IMG/VR virus record: IMGVR_UViG_3300035183_001329
Location: 1 to 42,989 of that record
Reading direction: 5' to 3' (one strand)
Origin: a virus
DNA length: 42,989 nt
Translations under genes and position numbers: made by a program
Notes under the pieces: generated by a model
Databases searched by the model: none
What the model was told of the DNA's origin: nothing
The model's input: the letters and a program-made list of their open reading frames with translations, nothing else
Shown here: positions 1 through 8,562 of the stretch, one piece after another
Layout: each line of letters starts with the position of its first letter
Position numbering within the stretch: position 1 is the stretch's first letter

Positions 1-39
1 ATAGTAGACCTCTTATGTCAATATAAGTCCGTGTAGGAA

Positions 40-507
40 CTAGTCAAGTGCTTTTTTGAATTTCTTTTCTCTAAGAAATAAGTAGAGTTTTTCAATTTCC
101 TCAAAAGAAGAATCATTTTTAATTCGATTTGCTCTTGTAGAAATAATTTGAATATTATCTTTGATATAGCCTTTTTTGTTATCTATTCTATCTATAGATG
201 GACTATTATCAGTATTTAATTTTGAACTATATAGAGGTATTCCTAATACTGGACAATACCTTGGAATTTCAATATCTTCATTTTTTAAATTAAACTCTAA
301 ATTTTTCTTTTCTGCTCTTTTCTTAGCTGCAGAAAGCATTTTTGTTATATACATTGCTTCAACTTCTTTTGAAGTTTCAAAAAGAGAAAGTTCTATTTTT
401 TTAGTTTTTGTTTTTGAACGTTTTTTGGTTAAAAAGCCAATCTCTTCTATTTCTTCATTAATAATTTTTTGGCAAATACATTTTTTCTTTAAACAAATAC
501 AACACAT
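40..507 (-). CDS. HNH-type homing endonuclease (free-standing)
   Basis: This 155-residue protein has the core of phage HNH/NHN endonucleases. A Cys-Pro pair near residue 85 precedes the stretch SIDRIDNKKGYIKDN and then IISTRANRIKND (about residues 103-133), the usual finger with Asp-Arg-Ile-Asp, Gly-Tyr and Asn residues. The N-terminus carries CCIC and CIC clusters that could bind zinc, followed by a Lys-rich region. Such proteins nick or cut DNA and often spread as selfish genes in phage genomes. The ATG has a good upstream AAGGA. It is divergent from the next gene, with only 21 bases between start codons, so the promoters must overlap. The family is fairly sure; no target site can be seen. 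Confidence 0.75.
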   Translation of the reverse strand: MCCICLKKKCICQKIINEEIEEIGFLTKKRSKTKTKKIELSLFETSKEVEAMYITKMLSAAKKRAEKKNLEFNLKNEDIEIPRYCPVLGIPLYSSKLNTDNSPSIDRIDNKKGYIKDNIQIISTRANRIKNDSSFEEIEKLYLFLREKKFKKALD

Positions 508-528
508 TTCCTTAACTATTTAATAGAA

Positions 529-840
529 ATGATTCAAGTTGTCAAGGGAAATTTTTCAGATGAAACTATGCAACTTATTTGTTTTTTGTCTTCAAAAACT
601 GAAGAAAATTTTGAAATTGACTTTGAAAAAACTTATAAAATAGTAAACAAACAAGTTTATGGTACAAGGCGAGAATATTGCAAATATACATCAAATGCTG
701 AATTAGTTCAAACTATTCCAAATAGTGTTGTTATTTTAATTGAGTTATCATCTGATAAAAATTATGTAAAAATTTTAGATGAATACAATGGAATTTATTG
801 GGTTCATAAATATTGTCTAACTCAATATCAGCATAATTAA
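529..840 (+). CDS. Hypothetical protein, possibly SH3-like
   Basis: This 103-residue protein is not recognised. The C-terminal part (NYVKILDEYNGIYWVHKYCL) has the alternating beta pattern and a late Trp-Val pair reminiscent of small SH3-like barrels, which would suit a gene next to cell-wall hydrolases, but this is only an impression. There is no signal peptide or membrane segment. It ends four bases before the amidase start, so the two are probably co-transcribed and translationally coupled. The ATG has no convincing Shine-Dalgarno sequence. Confidence 0.6.
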   Translation: MIQVVKGNFSDETMQLICFLSSKTEENFEIDFEKTYKIVNKQVYGTRREYCKYTSNAELVQTIPNSVVILIELSSDKNYVKILDEYNGIYWVHKYCLTQYQHN

Positions 841-844
841 AAAT

Positions 845-1675
845 ATGTCAATAATTTTAAATGCAAAAAAATATGAAATTAAGGATCTCAACACTAAAAG
901 TTGGCAAGACGGATATAAAGATATAAAATATATAACAGATAAAACTAAACGTTCTCGTAGAATAAGAATGATTGTTGTTCATACACATGAAGGAATTTTA
1001 AGTAGGCTAGTAACTGGAAACGGTCGCGATTCAACAATTGATGAAACGTTAGCTAGATATCAAACTAATACAGATAGAAATGTTTCCTGGGATTATACAG
1101 TTGACATGAATGGAGATGTTATTTGCCAAAATGATCCATTTGTTGACTTTTCATGGCAGGCGGGGAATGTAAATGGATTTTCTCTTGGAATAGAAATGGT
1201 ACAGGATAAAGATCCTGAGAATCCAACAAAAAGAATTCTTTATACAAAGCAAATAGAAAAAACAGTATTATTAATTGATGTTCTTACTGCAGCTTTAGGA
1301 ATACAAAGGCAAATTCCATGGAATAAGAAACAAGATAAACCAAATTTAAACCAAATTAAACGTTTATCAGTGGCAGAAGGAAGTGGAATTGATTTGGTAG
1401 GAATTATTGGACACGTTAATGTAACATCTGAAAGAGGTATTGGTGATCCAGGAGAACATATATTTTTCGCATTAAGAGATGCGGGTTATGAATGTTTTGA
1501 TATGGATAATTCAGAAGATATAAAAACATGGAAGCAACGCCAAATTTCTTTTGGTATGAATGAAAAAGATTGTGATGGTATTCCTTTAACAAAAACAGTT
1601 TCAATATTAAAATCACAAGGTTACAAAAATGGAATTTATATTCAAAGACCCATTGATTCTATTATTCAATTTTAG
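845..1675 (+). CDS. N-acetylmuramoyl-L-alanine amidase (endolysin)
   Basis: This 276-residue protein fits the amidase_2/PGRP fold, zinc enzymes that cut the bond between MurNAc and L-Ala in peptidoglycan. Visible are the first strand with VVHTHEG (His46, probable zinc ligand), the central WDYTVDMNGDV, the SWQAG motif with the following SLGIEMV, and the late GH (His190) with GDPGEH (Asp201), where the family has its other ligands. An insertion of about 30 residues (around 155-185) separates the SLGIEMV segment from the second His. There is no separate wall-binding domain and no signal peptide, so release would need a holin. The stop overlaps by four bases with that of the convergent lysozyme-like gene. 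Endolysin is the likeliest role. Confidence 0.88.
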   Translation: MSIILNAKKYEIKDLNTKSWQDGYKDIKYITDKTKRSRRIRMIVVHTHEGILSRLVTGNGRDSTIDETLARYQTNTDRNVSWDYTVDMNGDVICQNDPFVDFSWQAGNVNGFSLGIEMVQDKDPENPTKRILYTKQIEKTVLLIDVLTAALGIQRQIPWNKKQDKPNLNQIKRLSVAEGSGIDLVGIIGHVNVTSERGIGDPGEHIFFALRDAGYECFDMDNSEDIKTWKQRQISFGMNEKDCDGIPLTKTVSILKSQGYKNGIYIQRPIDSIIQF

Positions 1676-2499
1676 AATTTAAGCTTTAATGCTTTACTAT
1701 ATTCTGCTAATGTAAAATATGAATTAATCAATTTATTAATAGTCTCATAGGTTAATTCTCCAGTTGGGTTAATATTCATTTTCTTTTGGAATTCCAAACA
1801 AGCTTGTTTTGATTTTGGTCCCCAATTTCCATCTGGGCTTAACAGTAAAATTAGTTGAGAAACCATTATTTCGACTCTTGTTTTACATTTGAACAAAGTA
1901 TCAACGCTTGGTTCAGGTGTTTTTTTTGTAACTTCACCTTTATATCCAGAAACACAAAGCTCGTAAAACCAATGTGAGTTTTTTTCTTTATATCTTTCCC
2001 AAAAAGCTTTTGCAGTTTTATAGTATCTTGATTTTTTGCTACTATCAGTATCAAATTCTTCTTTTTTATAATCTATTGGAACAAATTTATTTAGCCAATA
2101 TGTAGCATATTCATTTGGAGTTTCAAAATAAACATAATATACAATATCCTCATCTCCACTAGCTACGTGTCCTTCACTTTTAAACCATTTTGGGGAAGTT
2201 CCATTTTTTATTTTATAGTCATCGACATATTTTTTATTTACTTTCACGCCACCCCAATTATTACCATTCCATTTTTGTCCATGTCCTGTTTCCACTGCTG
2301 CGTTAGCGGCAATTTCAATTAATTGTTCTGGATTCAGAGAATATCCATTCTCTTTTGCCGCAGCTTGAAAAGAATCAATTACCCAAAGATAAAAAACAGC
2401 ATCTCGTTTAGGTCTTTCTAAATCTAAGAACCATTTTGGTTGATTTATTTTAGTAACTTCTTGTAATGGATCTAGCCAGCTAGGTAGTTTATATGTCAT
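1672..2499 (-). CDS. Lysozyme-like muramidase/glucosaminidase with C-terminal peptidoglycan-binding domain
   Basis: The N-terminal two thirds resemble the lysozyme superfamily as found in flagellar/phage glucosaminidases: a helix ending in AAVETGHG with a probable catalytic Glu, followed by NNWGGVKV. The C-terminal 60 residues match the PG_binding_1 repeat (DGNWGPKSKQACLEFQKK then a short helix), which anchors hydrolases to the wall. The reading frame can be extended to a TTG at 2520, but the ATG at 2499 lies just after the stop of the upstream gene and is preferred (275 residues). It is the second murein hydrolase of the window, convergent with the amidase. It could be a second endolysin or a virion-associated lysin; there is no signal peptide. 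Confidence 0.78.
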   Translation of the reverse strand: MTYKLPSWLDPLQEVTKINQPKWFLDLERPKRDAVFYLWVIDSFQAAAKENGYSLNPEQLIEIAANAAVETGHGQKWNGNNWGGVKVNKKYVDDYKIKNGTSPKWFKSEGHVASGDEDIVYYVYFETPNEYATYWLNKFVPIDYKKEEFDTDSSKKSRYYKTAKAFWERYKEKNSHWFYELCVSGYKGEVTKKTPEPSVDTLFKCKTRVEIMVSQLILLLSPDGNWGPKSKQACLEFQKKMNINPTGELTYETINKLINSYFTLAEYSKALKLKF

Positions 2500-2506
2500 G
2501 TAATCA

Positions 2507-2755
2507 TTATTCAATCGCAACTAGAGTAATTGTTTCTCCTGTGTTTTCATCAACAAAAGTTTCTATTCCGTTGATACCAATATCTTTTACAGTAGCTCTT
2601 TTAAAGAGTTTTCCATATATTTCTTTATCAAATGATGTTGTTGTTTGATTTGTAGCTAGATTTGTAATTTTTATAAAATGTCTAATGACTTCTTGGTACA
2701 AACCATCATTTCGTTTTATGAAAACTTTTGTCATTTTTGTTTCATGTTTAATCAT
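2507..2755 (-). CDS. Hypothetical protein
   Basis: An 82-residue protein of unknown function, predicted to be mainly beta with many Thr and Val. The start abuts the stop of the upstream gene and its end is a few bases before the lysozyme-like ATG, so it sits in one minus-strand operon (about 3542 to 1672). There is no signal peptide, membrane span or Cys motif. A small virion or baseplate accessory would be possible, but nothing shows it. Confidence 0.6.
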   Translation of the reverse strand: MIKHETKMTKVFIKRNDGLYQEVIRHFIKITNLATNQTTTSFDKEIYGKLFKRATVKDIGINGIETFVDENTGETITLVAIE

Positions 2756-3070
2756 TTAAAGTATTAATCCTTTTTTTGAAATAGAAGTAAAAGACTCTCC
2801 TTCTTTTTTATTTATTTTTTTTCTTGAAGATTTTATTGCCGACATAAAAATCTCACTTGTATGGATATCATCTAGTTCAAGTATTAATCGCTCAATCATA
2901 TAAAGTTTTTCGCGATCTGTTTTAAGATATTTTCTTACTTCTTGAACAACTTCAAAGCATTTATTTTTTTCTTCTTTTGTTAGTGTTGTTTCTAAAGAAG
3001 AAAAATCAATTTCATGCGTAAAATCTTCCTTTTCAAATGGATTTTCTTGTTCAGTATTTAATTTATTCAT
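2756..3070 (-). CDS. Hypothetical acidic helical protein
   Basis: A 104-residue protein of unknown function: an acidic N-terminus, then helices (KEEKNKCFEVVQEVRKYL, MIERLILELDD) and a basic Lys/Ser tail. It overlaps the upstream gene by eight bases and touches the downstream start, so it is translationally coupled within the minus-strand operon. No motif is recognised. Confidence 0.6.
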   Translation of the reverse strand: MNKLNTEQENPFEKEDFTHEIDFSSLETTLTKEEKNKCFEVVQEVRKYLKTDREKLYMIERLILELDDIHTSEIFMSAIKSSRKKINKKEGESFTSISKKGLIL

Positions 3071-3542
3071 TTTCTATTTCCTTTTCTCTTTTATTTATTT
3101 TAAATAAAGTTTGTCCTGCAATCAATAAAGTTGTAAATAATATTCTTTTTTTTTCTTTTGTTTCTTCTATTTCTTTTGCTAATATAATTTCTTTGCCCCA
3201 TAATTTATTTGTTAAAATAAAAGAAACTTCTTGCCATGTAGGAAGTGGACATTCATATTTTTCTAAAATAAGACAAAGTTTATCAGTAAGTTCAAGTTTT
3301 ATTTCATCAATAGTTATTACTCCTTTAGTATCTTCATTTTTTGTAATTTCTGACTTTGAAACTTCATAAACTCTATGTACTGCCCCACAATTATTACATT
3401 TAACATATGAAGGTAAAAGTTTTTCTGTTTTTGATTCTATTTCAGAAAAAACTATAAATTTATGAAAAATAGGAGGATTTATTCTTTTAAATTGCGGTAA
3501 GATACAGTTGCATTCAACTAAATGTTTAATATATGAGTTCAT
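3063..3542 (-). CDS. Conserved phage-type zinc-ribbon protein of unknown function
   Basis: This 159-residue protein has two half-knuckles of a probable zinc ribbon: CNC (residues 11-13, in HLVECNCILPQF) and CNNCG (around residue 50, in VKCNNCGAVHRVYEV). The combination of an N-terminal HLVECNC, a PPIFHKFIVFS segment and CNNCGxVH is one I associate with an unnamed family common in large phages, but I cannot name it with certainty. The C-terminus is helical and Lys/Glu-rich. It is the first of four tightly packed minus-strand genes that lead into the lysozyme-like gene. Confidence 0.65.
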   Translation of the reverse strand: MNSYIKHLVECNCILPQFKRINPPIFHKFIVFSEIESKTEKLLPSYVKCNNCGAVHRVYEVSKSEITKNEDTKGVITIDEIKLELTDKLCLILEKYECPLPTWQEVSFILTNKLWGKEIILAKEIEETKEKKRILFTTLLIAGQTLFKINKREKEIENE

Positions 3543-3581
3543 TTATTTACTTAAATAATAATAAAATAAACAGTAGAAATA

Positions 3582-3992
3582 TTATTCTTGTGGTAAAGAA
3601 AATGAAATTTTTGGCTTTGTTACTAAAGGAGAAACTTTTGACGATGCTACTTCTTTTGCTGATACTACTTCTTTTGTCTCTGACAGTTGAGTTTCTACTG
3701 TTGAGACTTTCAAAGTAGGGTTTTCAGCACCTACATAACCATCCAAAGCTGTTTTAATATCTCTATTAAATTCTTCTACAAACAATCCTTTTCCTTGTTG
3801 TATTGCTCTTTGAGAAAGCTCAATTATAACTTTTAAAGTTTGAGTATCTATAATTGAATTCAATTGAGGATCACGTTTTACATTTAACATTACAAAATCG
3901 TAAAGATTATCTTTAATTTTATTTGTATATTGGTACAAAGCCTTCTCTATTTCTGAATCTAGTTTTATTCTTGCCTGTTCTTTTATATTCAT
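3582..3992 (-). CDS. Hypothetical protein with Ser/Thr/Val-rich tail
   Basis: A 136-residue protein of unknown function. The first 90 residues are predicted helical and soluble. Residues 95-136 are low-complexity, with repeated short Val/Ser/Lys units (VVSAKEVASSKVSPLV), likely disordered. It stands alone between a 183-base AT-rich gap upstream and the zinc-ribbon gene downstream. No motif is recognised. Confidence 0.55.
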   Translation of the reverse strand: MNIKEQARIKLDSEIEKALYQYTNKIKDNLYDFVMLNVKRDPQLNSIIDTQTLKVIIELSQRAIQQGKGLFVEEFNRDIKTALDGYVGAENPTLKVSTVETQLSETKEVVSAKEVASSKVSPLVTKPKISFSLPQE

Positions 3993-4175
3993 TTTTTTAT
4001 TTATGATAAGATTTTTATAAAAAAATGTTATTTATAAAAGATAAAAATAAATGAAAATAAAACTTAAATTAAAGTTTATTGATAATTTATTATTAAATCT
4101 AAAATTTAAAAAATTTTAATAACAGTTATAAATCAGCTAATATTTATTTATTTTAATTATATTAAATTATTTTGA
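3993..4175. other. AT-rich non-coding gap
   Basis: This 183-base stretch is almost entirely A and T, lies between two minus-strand genes and has no open frame with coding character. It probably holds the promoter of the downstream gene, but in sequence this AT-rich -10-like hexamers are everywhere, so none is called. Confidence 0.4.
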
Positions 4176-4742
4176 TTAACCTTTAGAATGCTTATTTGCG
4201 ATAGAAGAGGCTGCAAAAGAAAATGGTTTAATACATGGTTCAAAACCATATGAACGAATTAAAGACATTAAATTTTCTGAAATATCTGAAGTATATTCTT
4301 TTTTGTATTTTGGGGAAGCATCAATATGAATTGATGGAATAATTTGATCTCCAACATCAGTCATTAATTGGTTCGCCGTCTCAATTGAATATTCTACTTC
4401 TTGATAAATTCTTGATTTATCATGTTTTGTTTTTCCAAATAATTCTTTTGGTAAAAGATGGCTTGTGTAGAAATACATTCCTCCTTTTCCTTCTTTATAA
4501 AGAGCAATAATAGTTACAAATCTAACTTTGTTAGATCTTTTTTGAGAATCTGTTCCAACAATTAAGTGATATAAATTTAGATCTTTTTCATCATTATTAA
4601 GTTTTGTTTTAATCCAGGAAATAACATTATTATAATTTATTTTACCTTTATCAGGTTGTGTCCATTTTCTTTTTAATGGAGGGGATACTTGTTCTTTGGA
4701 TTCACAGACAACATCAAATTGGTTTGGTTTTTTTTTACTCAT
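4176..4742 (-). CDS. RNase H-like YkuK-family (DUF458) protein
   Basis: The protein matches the YkuK/DUF458 family, an RNase H-fold group of unknown substrate. It has the first-strand motif HLIVGTDSQ, a long central segment with FVTIIALY, the acidic IHIDASP motif, and a final SYGFEPCIKPFSFAASSIANKHSK that corresponds to the family's terminal motif ending in Ala-Asp/Asn-Lys. The acidic residues in GTDSQ and HID are where RNase H-like nucleases bind metal. The frame extends to a TTG at 4790, but the internal ATG at 4742 (188 residues) is better, as the extra 16 residues are unlike the family. A nuclease role is inferred, not known. Its neighbour is the cysteine-cluster protein. Confidence 0.78.
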   Translation of the reverse strand: MSKKKPNQFDVVCESKEQVSPPLKRKWTQPDKGKINYNNVISWIKTKLNNDEKDLNLYHLIVGTDSQKRSNKVRFVTIIALYKEGKGGMYFYTSHLLPKELFGKTKHDKSRIYQEVEYSIETANQLMTDVGDQIIPSIHIDASPKYKKEYTSDISENLMSLIRSYGFEPCIKPFSFAASSIANKHSKG

Positions 4743-4808
4743 GCGGGTTGCCTTAAAAACTATTATTTGCTTTTTGTCAAAAAAATGCAATAATCTAATT
4801 TAATGTTA

Positions 4809-5462
4809 TTATAAAATTTTCTTATATGTGTTTGGATTATTTGGTGTTCTTATTAAAAAATTTTTTTTCAAATAAACACAATAATAATTTTTGCACATTT
4901 CAGGTCTAACTTCATAAATTCCGCAACGTTTTGTTTTTGGATTTAAAAATTTACAAATAAACCTATTCTCATAAATCTGTAAACGCAACATTGGATAAGA
5001 ATTTTCAGATTTAAAAGCTTCGTGCCCGCCAAAAAAAACATTTCCTATTCTCATACCTTCTTCTTTATCAATAACAATATCAGATCTCTCTATAGATGGA
5101 TTTATTTTTCTAAAATGTTTTAAAATTCTAGAAATATCCTCTTTATTTACTTTACCTAAAACATGTTCAAGATTTTCTGGATCTATTTGACAACAACCAG
5201 CTGCTAAATCTTCATATCCGCAACAGTTTTGCGTACAAGTTTTTTCAGCAATCTCATCTGTTAAAAGTTTCCTTTGAGATTTAGGGATTGAATCCCATTC
5301 TTCTTTATTATTTAAATTTAGTACAGGCAAATGAAACTTTTCTGTTAATTTTTTTTGAGGTTTTTCTTTTTCCGATTCTTTATTTGTAAAATTTACAAGA
5401 TCAAGGTCAATATTTTCTGTTTTTACTACTGTTCTTTTTATAGTTTTTATTGTAGTGCTCAT
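4809..5462 (-). CDS. YkgJ-family cysteine-cluster protein
   Basis: This 217-residue protein has the signature of the YkgJ/UPF0153 family of putative metal (Zn or Fe) binding proteins: CTQNCCGYEDLAAGCC around residues 76-91 and, near the end, ICKFLNPKTKRCGIYEVRPEMC followed by YYC. The second half (Cys-x-Phe-Leu, Arg-Cys-x-Ile-Tyr-Glu-x-Arg-Pro-x-x-Cys) is almost the family consensus. The N-terminal 60 residues are Lys/Thr-rich and specific to this protein. Homologues are known in bacteria and large phages; the biochemical role is unknown. It is divergent from the next + strand gene with a 45-base gap. Confidence 0.8.
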   Translation of the reverse strand: MSTTIKTIKRTVVKTENIDLDLVNFTNKESEKEKPQKKLTEKFHLPVLNLNNKEEWDSIPKSQRKLLTDEIAEKTCTQNCCGYEDLAAGCCQIDPENLEHVLGKVNKEDISRILKHFRKINPSIERSDIVIDKEEGMRIGNVFFGGHEAFKSENSYPMLRLQIYENRFICKFLNPKTKRCGIYEVRPEMCKNYYCVYLKKNFLIRTPNNPNTYKKIL

Positions 5463-5507
5463 TTATTCTTTTACAATTAAAATAAATATTAAATATTTAG
5501 AGGTATA

Positions 5508-6380
5508 ATGGAAACTCTTAAAGAAATAAATGCAAAACTATTAAAAGAAACAATAGAATCAAATTTGGTTCTTAAGAAATTAAATGAAGCATTAGATAGT
5601 AGAACGCTACATATATTAGCTGATCAACTCGAAAAACTTAATAGTTTAGTTAAAAATACTATGCCTTCATTTCATTCGTTAGGACTAGCAGTTGCAGAGG
5701 CAGAAAAAGATGCAAATTTAGCAGTGTCAAATCCTAAAAAAGCAAGAGACGTTATAGGAAAAGTTATATCTTTTTATTCAAAACTTTGGAACTTTTTAGC
5801 AAATGATTTAATTGCTATTTCAAGACTTCCAGCTATGCGTGATTTTTTTGATGATAAAAAAACACCAAATAAAGAAGCAACACTTAATGATTCACCAGAT
5901 GTTGAAACTATAAAAAATCAATTAATAGAAGCTTTAAAATCTGATAATTCTCCTTGGTTTAAAAAAGCATTAGCAATGATAACTAAAGATCCAAGCTATC
6001 TCAATTCTATTCCTTATCTTGATATGAATAGATTCGTAATAGAATTTACAAGTATGTCAAAAAAACAGCTTAAAGAAACTCTTGAAAAAATAAATTCACA
6101 AATAAAACAAGTCGCAAATCCTGAAAAAATTTCAAATGAAATTGCATCAAACAAATCTGGAGAGGGATCTTCTTCTTCTAACCAAAATTTAAAATCAACT
6201 TTTGATAAAGCAAGAGAAGAATTAAATAATATATATAAACATTATGGTTCAATACTTGGTGATAAACTTGAATCTGGTAATGCACAAGAGCTATTAAAAC
6301 AGCTTATAGTAAATGCTTTTATGCATAATCAAACTCCAGAGCAATTAGAGGCAAAAGTTAAATCTACTTTTAAAATTTAA
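5508..6380 (+). CDS. Hypothetical helical protein, possibly structural
   Basis: A 290-residue, almost wholly helical protein with a Ser/Gly/Asn-rich linker near residues 215-225 (GEGSSSSNQN) between two helical parts. No catalytic motif, signal peptide or membrane span is seen. The ATG has a strong AGAGGT Shine-Dalgarno. The stop overlaps by four bases with that of the convergent chaperonin-like gene. A virion or scaffold protein would fit the composition, but this is a guess. Confidence 0.6.
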   Translation: METLKEINAKLLKETIESNLVLKKLNEALDSRTLHILADQLEKLNSLVKNTMPSFHSLGLAVAEAEKDANLAVSNPKKARDVIGKVISFYSKLWNFLANDLIAISRLPAMRDFFDDKKTPNKEATLNDSPDVETIKNQLIEALKSDNSPWFKKALAMITKDPSYLNSIPYLDMNRFVIEFTSMSKKQLKETLEKINSQIKQVANPEKISNEIASNKSGEGSSSSNQNLKSTFDKAREELNNIYKHYGSILGDKLESGNAQELLKQLIVNAFMHNQTPEQLEAKVKSTFKI

Positions 6381-7756
6381 TTCTGTATTATAACCGCATT
6401 TACGTTGCTTAACGTATCTGTAAAACTTGTCGCAAATTTAACTCCATATATTATTTGTAATAAAAGTTCTTTATCAGAAATTAAATCAGATTCCAACGGT
6501 AGATCTTTAATAAGATCTATAAGTTGTTGATTGGCTAATCCATGACTATAATAATTTTTAGTTGTTCTTAAAATATTATCAAAAAAAGATGTGAATTCAC
6601 TAGTTTTTGATTGTGACCAAGTTTTAGGAATCTGAACTTCTACAACATTACCTAAAAGTTTTTCAATTCTTGAATCATATAATTTATTATAATCACTTAT
6701 TTCAATTGTTTTATATTCTTCTGCTTTTTCTTGTTTTCTTTTTATTAAAAATCTTATATGATTTTCAACAGCTTGTCTAGTTTTTTTATTTTCGATAATA
6801 AAACTTGTATTTGTCAAAATACATTTTTCAACAAATGGCATATCTTTAACATTTTTCGTTATAAGAGATTCACCACTTAAAACTGATATTGGTATACTGT
6901 CACAAATAACTGATAAATCTGTTATTTGATTTAAAGTATATAATGATGTTTCAAGTTCTACAGGATAGATTTGCACATTATTTCTAATAAAATTTGCAGC
7001 AATAATATTTAAAACTTCTTCGCTAAATTTTTGAGCAAATAACAAAACTGGAATTTTTGTCTCAAACGAATAATTTAATATATTAAAAATTTCAGAAGAA
7101 GATTCTATAATTCCATCCACAAGCACTACTTTAAAATCATTTATCTCAATAGTTTTTATACCATTTTTAAAAAATGCTGGATAAATTGAACCATTAAATC
7201 GATAACCTATTTTTGTTTCTAAAATAAGCTCTGAAGAGTTAGAAGGTTTTAATAAAACCTGATTTCTAATTCCAGATAATTCATTTATTTTTTTATAAAG
7301 TTGATAATACCAGTTTGGTTTTTGTATAAATAGTTGTTTTGTAAATAATTCAAATTCTGTTTTATTAGGAACATTAAAGTTATTTTCGTCTAAAATGCTG
7401 TAAAATTTTTCTAAAAATTTTTGTTTTTTACTTTGATTCATTACAAGAAAATTTAATATAAAATAAAAAGTAAAAAATGAAGAACCACTAATAGATTTTT
7501 CTGAATCAGTTAATACTTTATATAGTAATTCTATAAAAAGTCTTTCAATATCATTTTTTTTATTATAGTTTCTTAAGTAATTAAATAAAAACTTTGAAGA
7601 TCTAATATTTTCAAATAGATTATATTTCTCAATATAAAAATTTTTAGATTTTTCTTGTCTTAAGATTAAAGAATATTTTTCATTAATTAATTCCTTGATT
7701 TCATTAAAAAAATTATTATCTTCAATTAATTTGTTTTTTGGTAATGGATTCAACAT
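6377..7756 (-). CDS. Divergent GroEL-like (group I) chaperonin
   Basis: This 459-residue protein aligns by eye with GroEL in its middle and end. KIGYRFNGSIYPAFF (183-196) matches the GroEL segment at the start of the apical domain. KVVLVDGIIESSSEIF and KIPVLLFAQKFSEEVLNIIAANFIRN match the apical domain (GroEL ILLADKKISNIRE and [22 protein letters not shown]). RIEKLLGNVVEVQI (363-376) and FFDNILRTTK (391-400) match the return to the equatorial domain (RVAKLAGGVAVIKV, VEDALHATR). It is about 85 residues shorter than GroEL. The ATP-binding GDGTT loop aligns with SGSSF (residues 90-94) and the late GGG is not seen, so ATP binding is doubtful. Phage GroEL-like proteins are known in some giant phages. 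No co-chaperonin was found here. Confidence 0.8.
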   Translation of the reverse strand: MLNPLPKNKLIEDNNFFNEIKELINEKYSLILRQEKSKNFYIEKYNLFENIRSSKFLFNYLRNYNKKNDIERLFIELLYKVLTDSEKSISGSSFFTFYFILNFLVMNQSKKQKFLEKFYSILDENNFNVPNKTEFELFTKQLFIQKPNWYYQLYKKINELSGIRNQVLLKPSNSSELILETKIGYRFNGSIYPAFFKNGIKTIEINDFKVVLVDGIIESSSEIFNILNYSFETKIPVLLFAQKFSEEVLNIIAANFIRNNVQIYPVELETSLYTLNQITDLSVICDSIPISVLSGESLITKNVKDMPFVEKCILTNTSFIIENKKTRQAVENHIRFLIKRKQEKAEEYKTIEISDYNKLYDSRIEKLLGNVVEVQIPKTWSQSKTSEFTSFFDNILRTTKNYYSHGLANQQLIDLIKDLPLESDLISDKELLLQIIYGVKFATSFTDTLSNVNAVIIQN

Positions 7757-7790
7757 ATTTAAATTTGTAATTTAAACAAGGATTATTAAA

Positions 7791-8252
7791 ATGTTAGAAG
7801 ATCGAGAACCTATCGGATTATTACTTAAAGTTGTTAACAGATTAGATAAATTAGAAAATTCTCCAGTTCTCGGTGCAGAAACCATAACAAAGATAGATTT
7901 ACTTACTAAAGATATGTCAGAGATAGAAACAAAAGTTGCGAAACTAACTGATCCAGAAACAGGAATTTATACAAGAATATTAAAAATAGAAAATACTCTT
8001 GAAAGTATAAATAAATTAATTTCACAATTTGATAAAAAATTTGAAATACCCGCTGAAAAAAAAGAAGAAATAAAAGAACAAAAAGAACTTAATGAAATAA
8101 CAAAACAACTTAAAATTATTGGTGGTAAAGATTTAGAAAAAATAAAAAATACAATTGATTTCCATGAAAACTTTTCAAAGCTATTATGGATTGTATTTGG
8201 TGGTTTTACATTGCAAATAATAAATCTTATCATGACAGTTTTAAGAAAATAA
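7791..8252 (+). CDS. Coiled-coil protein with C-terminal membrane anchor
   Basis: A 153-residue protein: residues 1-105 are heptad-rich and charged (long coiled coil), and residues 128-150 (LLWIVFGGFTLQIINLIMTVL) form one hydrophobic helix ending in RK. This layout resembles XhlA-type haemolysin/holin-associated and other phage tail-anchored proteins, but the sequence is not diagnostic. It has a good AAGGA before the ATG and is followed after one base by the next gene, so the two are probably one operon with phoH. Confidence 0.6.
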   Translation: MLEDREPIGLLLKVVNRLDKLENSPVLGAETITKIDLLTKDMSEIETKVAKLTDPETGIYTRILKIENTLESINKLISQFDKKFEIPAEKKEEIKEQKELNEITKQLKIIGGKDLEKIKNTIDFHENFSKLLWIVFGGFTLQIINLIMTVLRK

Positions 8253-8253
8253 A

Positions 8254-8544
8254 ATGCCAAAGAAAAAGATGGAAAAATATCAACCTGTAGATCTCGAATT
8301 AATAAAAAATAATCCTTATCTTTTAAAGAAAGAATTTGATATTTTGCTTAAATTTATTAATAGAGATTTTAACAAATTTCTTACAAAAGGTATTTTTTCA
8401 GCAGGGCGTCGAACTAGAAAGAAACTTACGAGACTAAGAACTATTAGTCTTTATCTGTATAGGGCGATAAATTTATTGCAACTTGAACGGCGTGAAAACT
8501 TAAAAAAGATTAAACATAATCTAATATTCGTACAAAAAAATTAA
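8254..8544 (+). CDS. Small basic hypothetical protein
   Basis: A 96-residue, very basic helical protein (Lys/Arg clusters such as GRRTRKKLTRLR and RRENLKKIKH). It could bind nucleic acid or a phosphate-rich partner. It is packed between the coiled-coil gene and phoH, in the same direction. No family is recognised. Confidence 0.55.
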   Translation: MPKKKMEKYQPVDLELIKNNPYLLKKEFDILLKFINRDFNKFLTKGIFSAGRRTRKKLTRLRTISLYLYRAINLLQLERRENLKKIKHNLIFVQKN

Positions 8545-8562
8545 ATTCACAAAGGAATAAAA

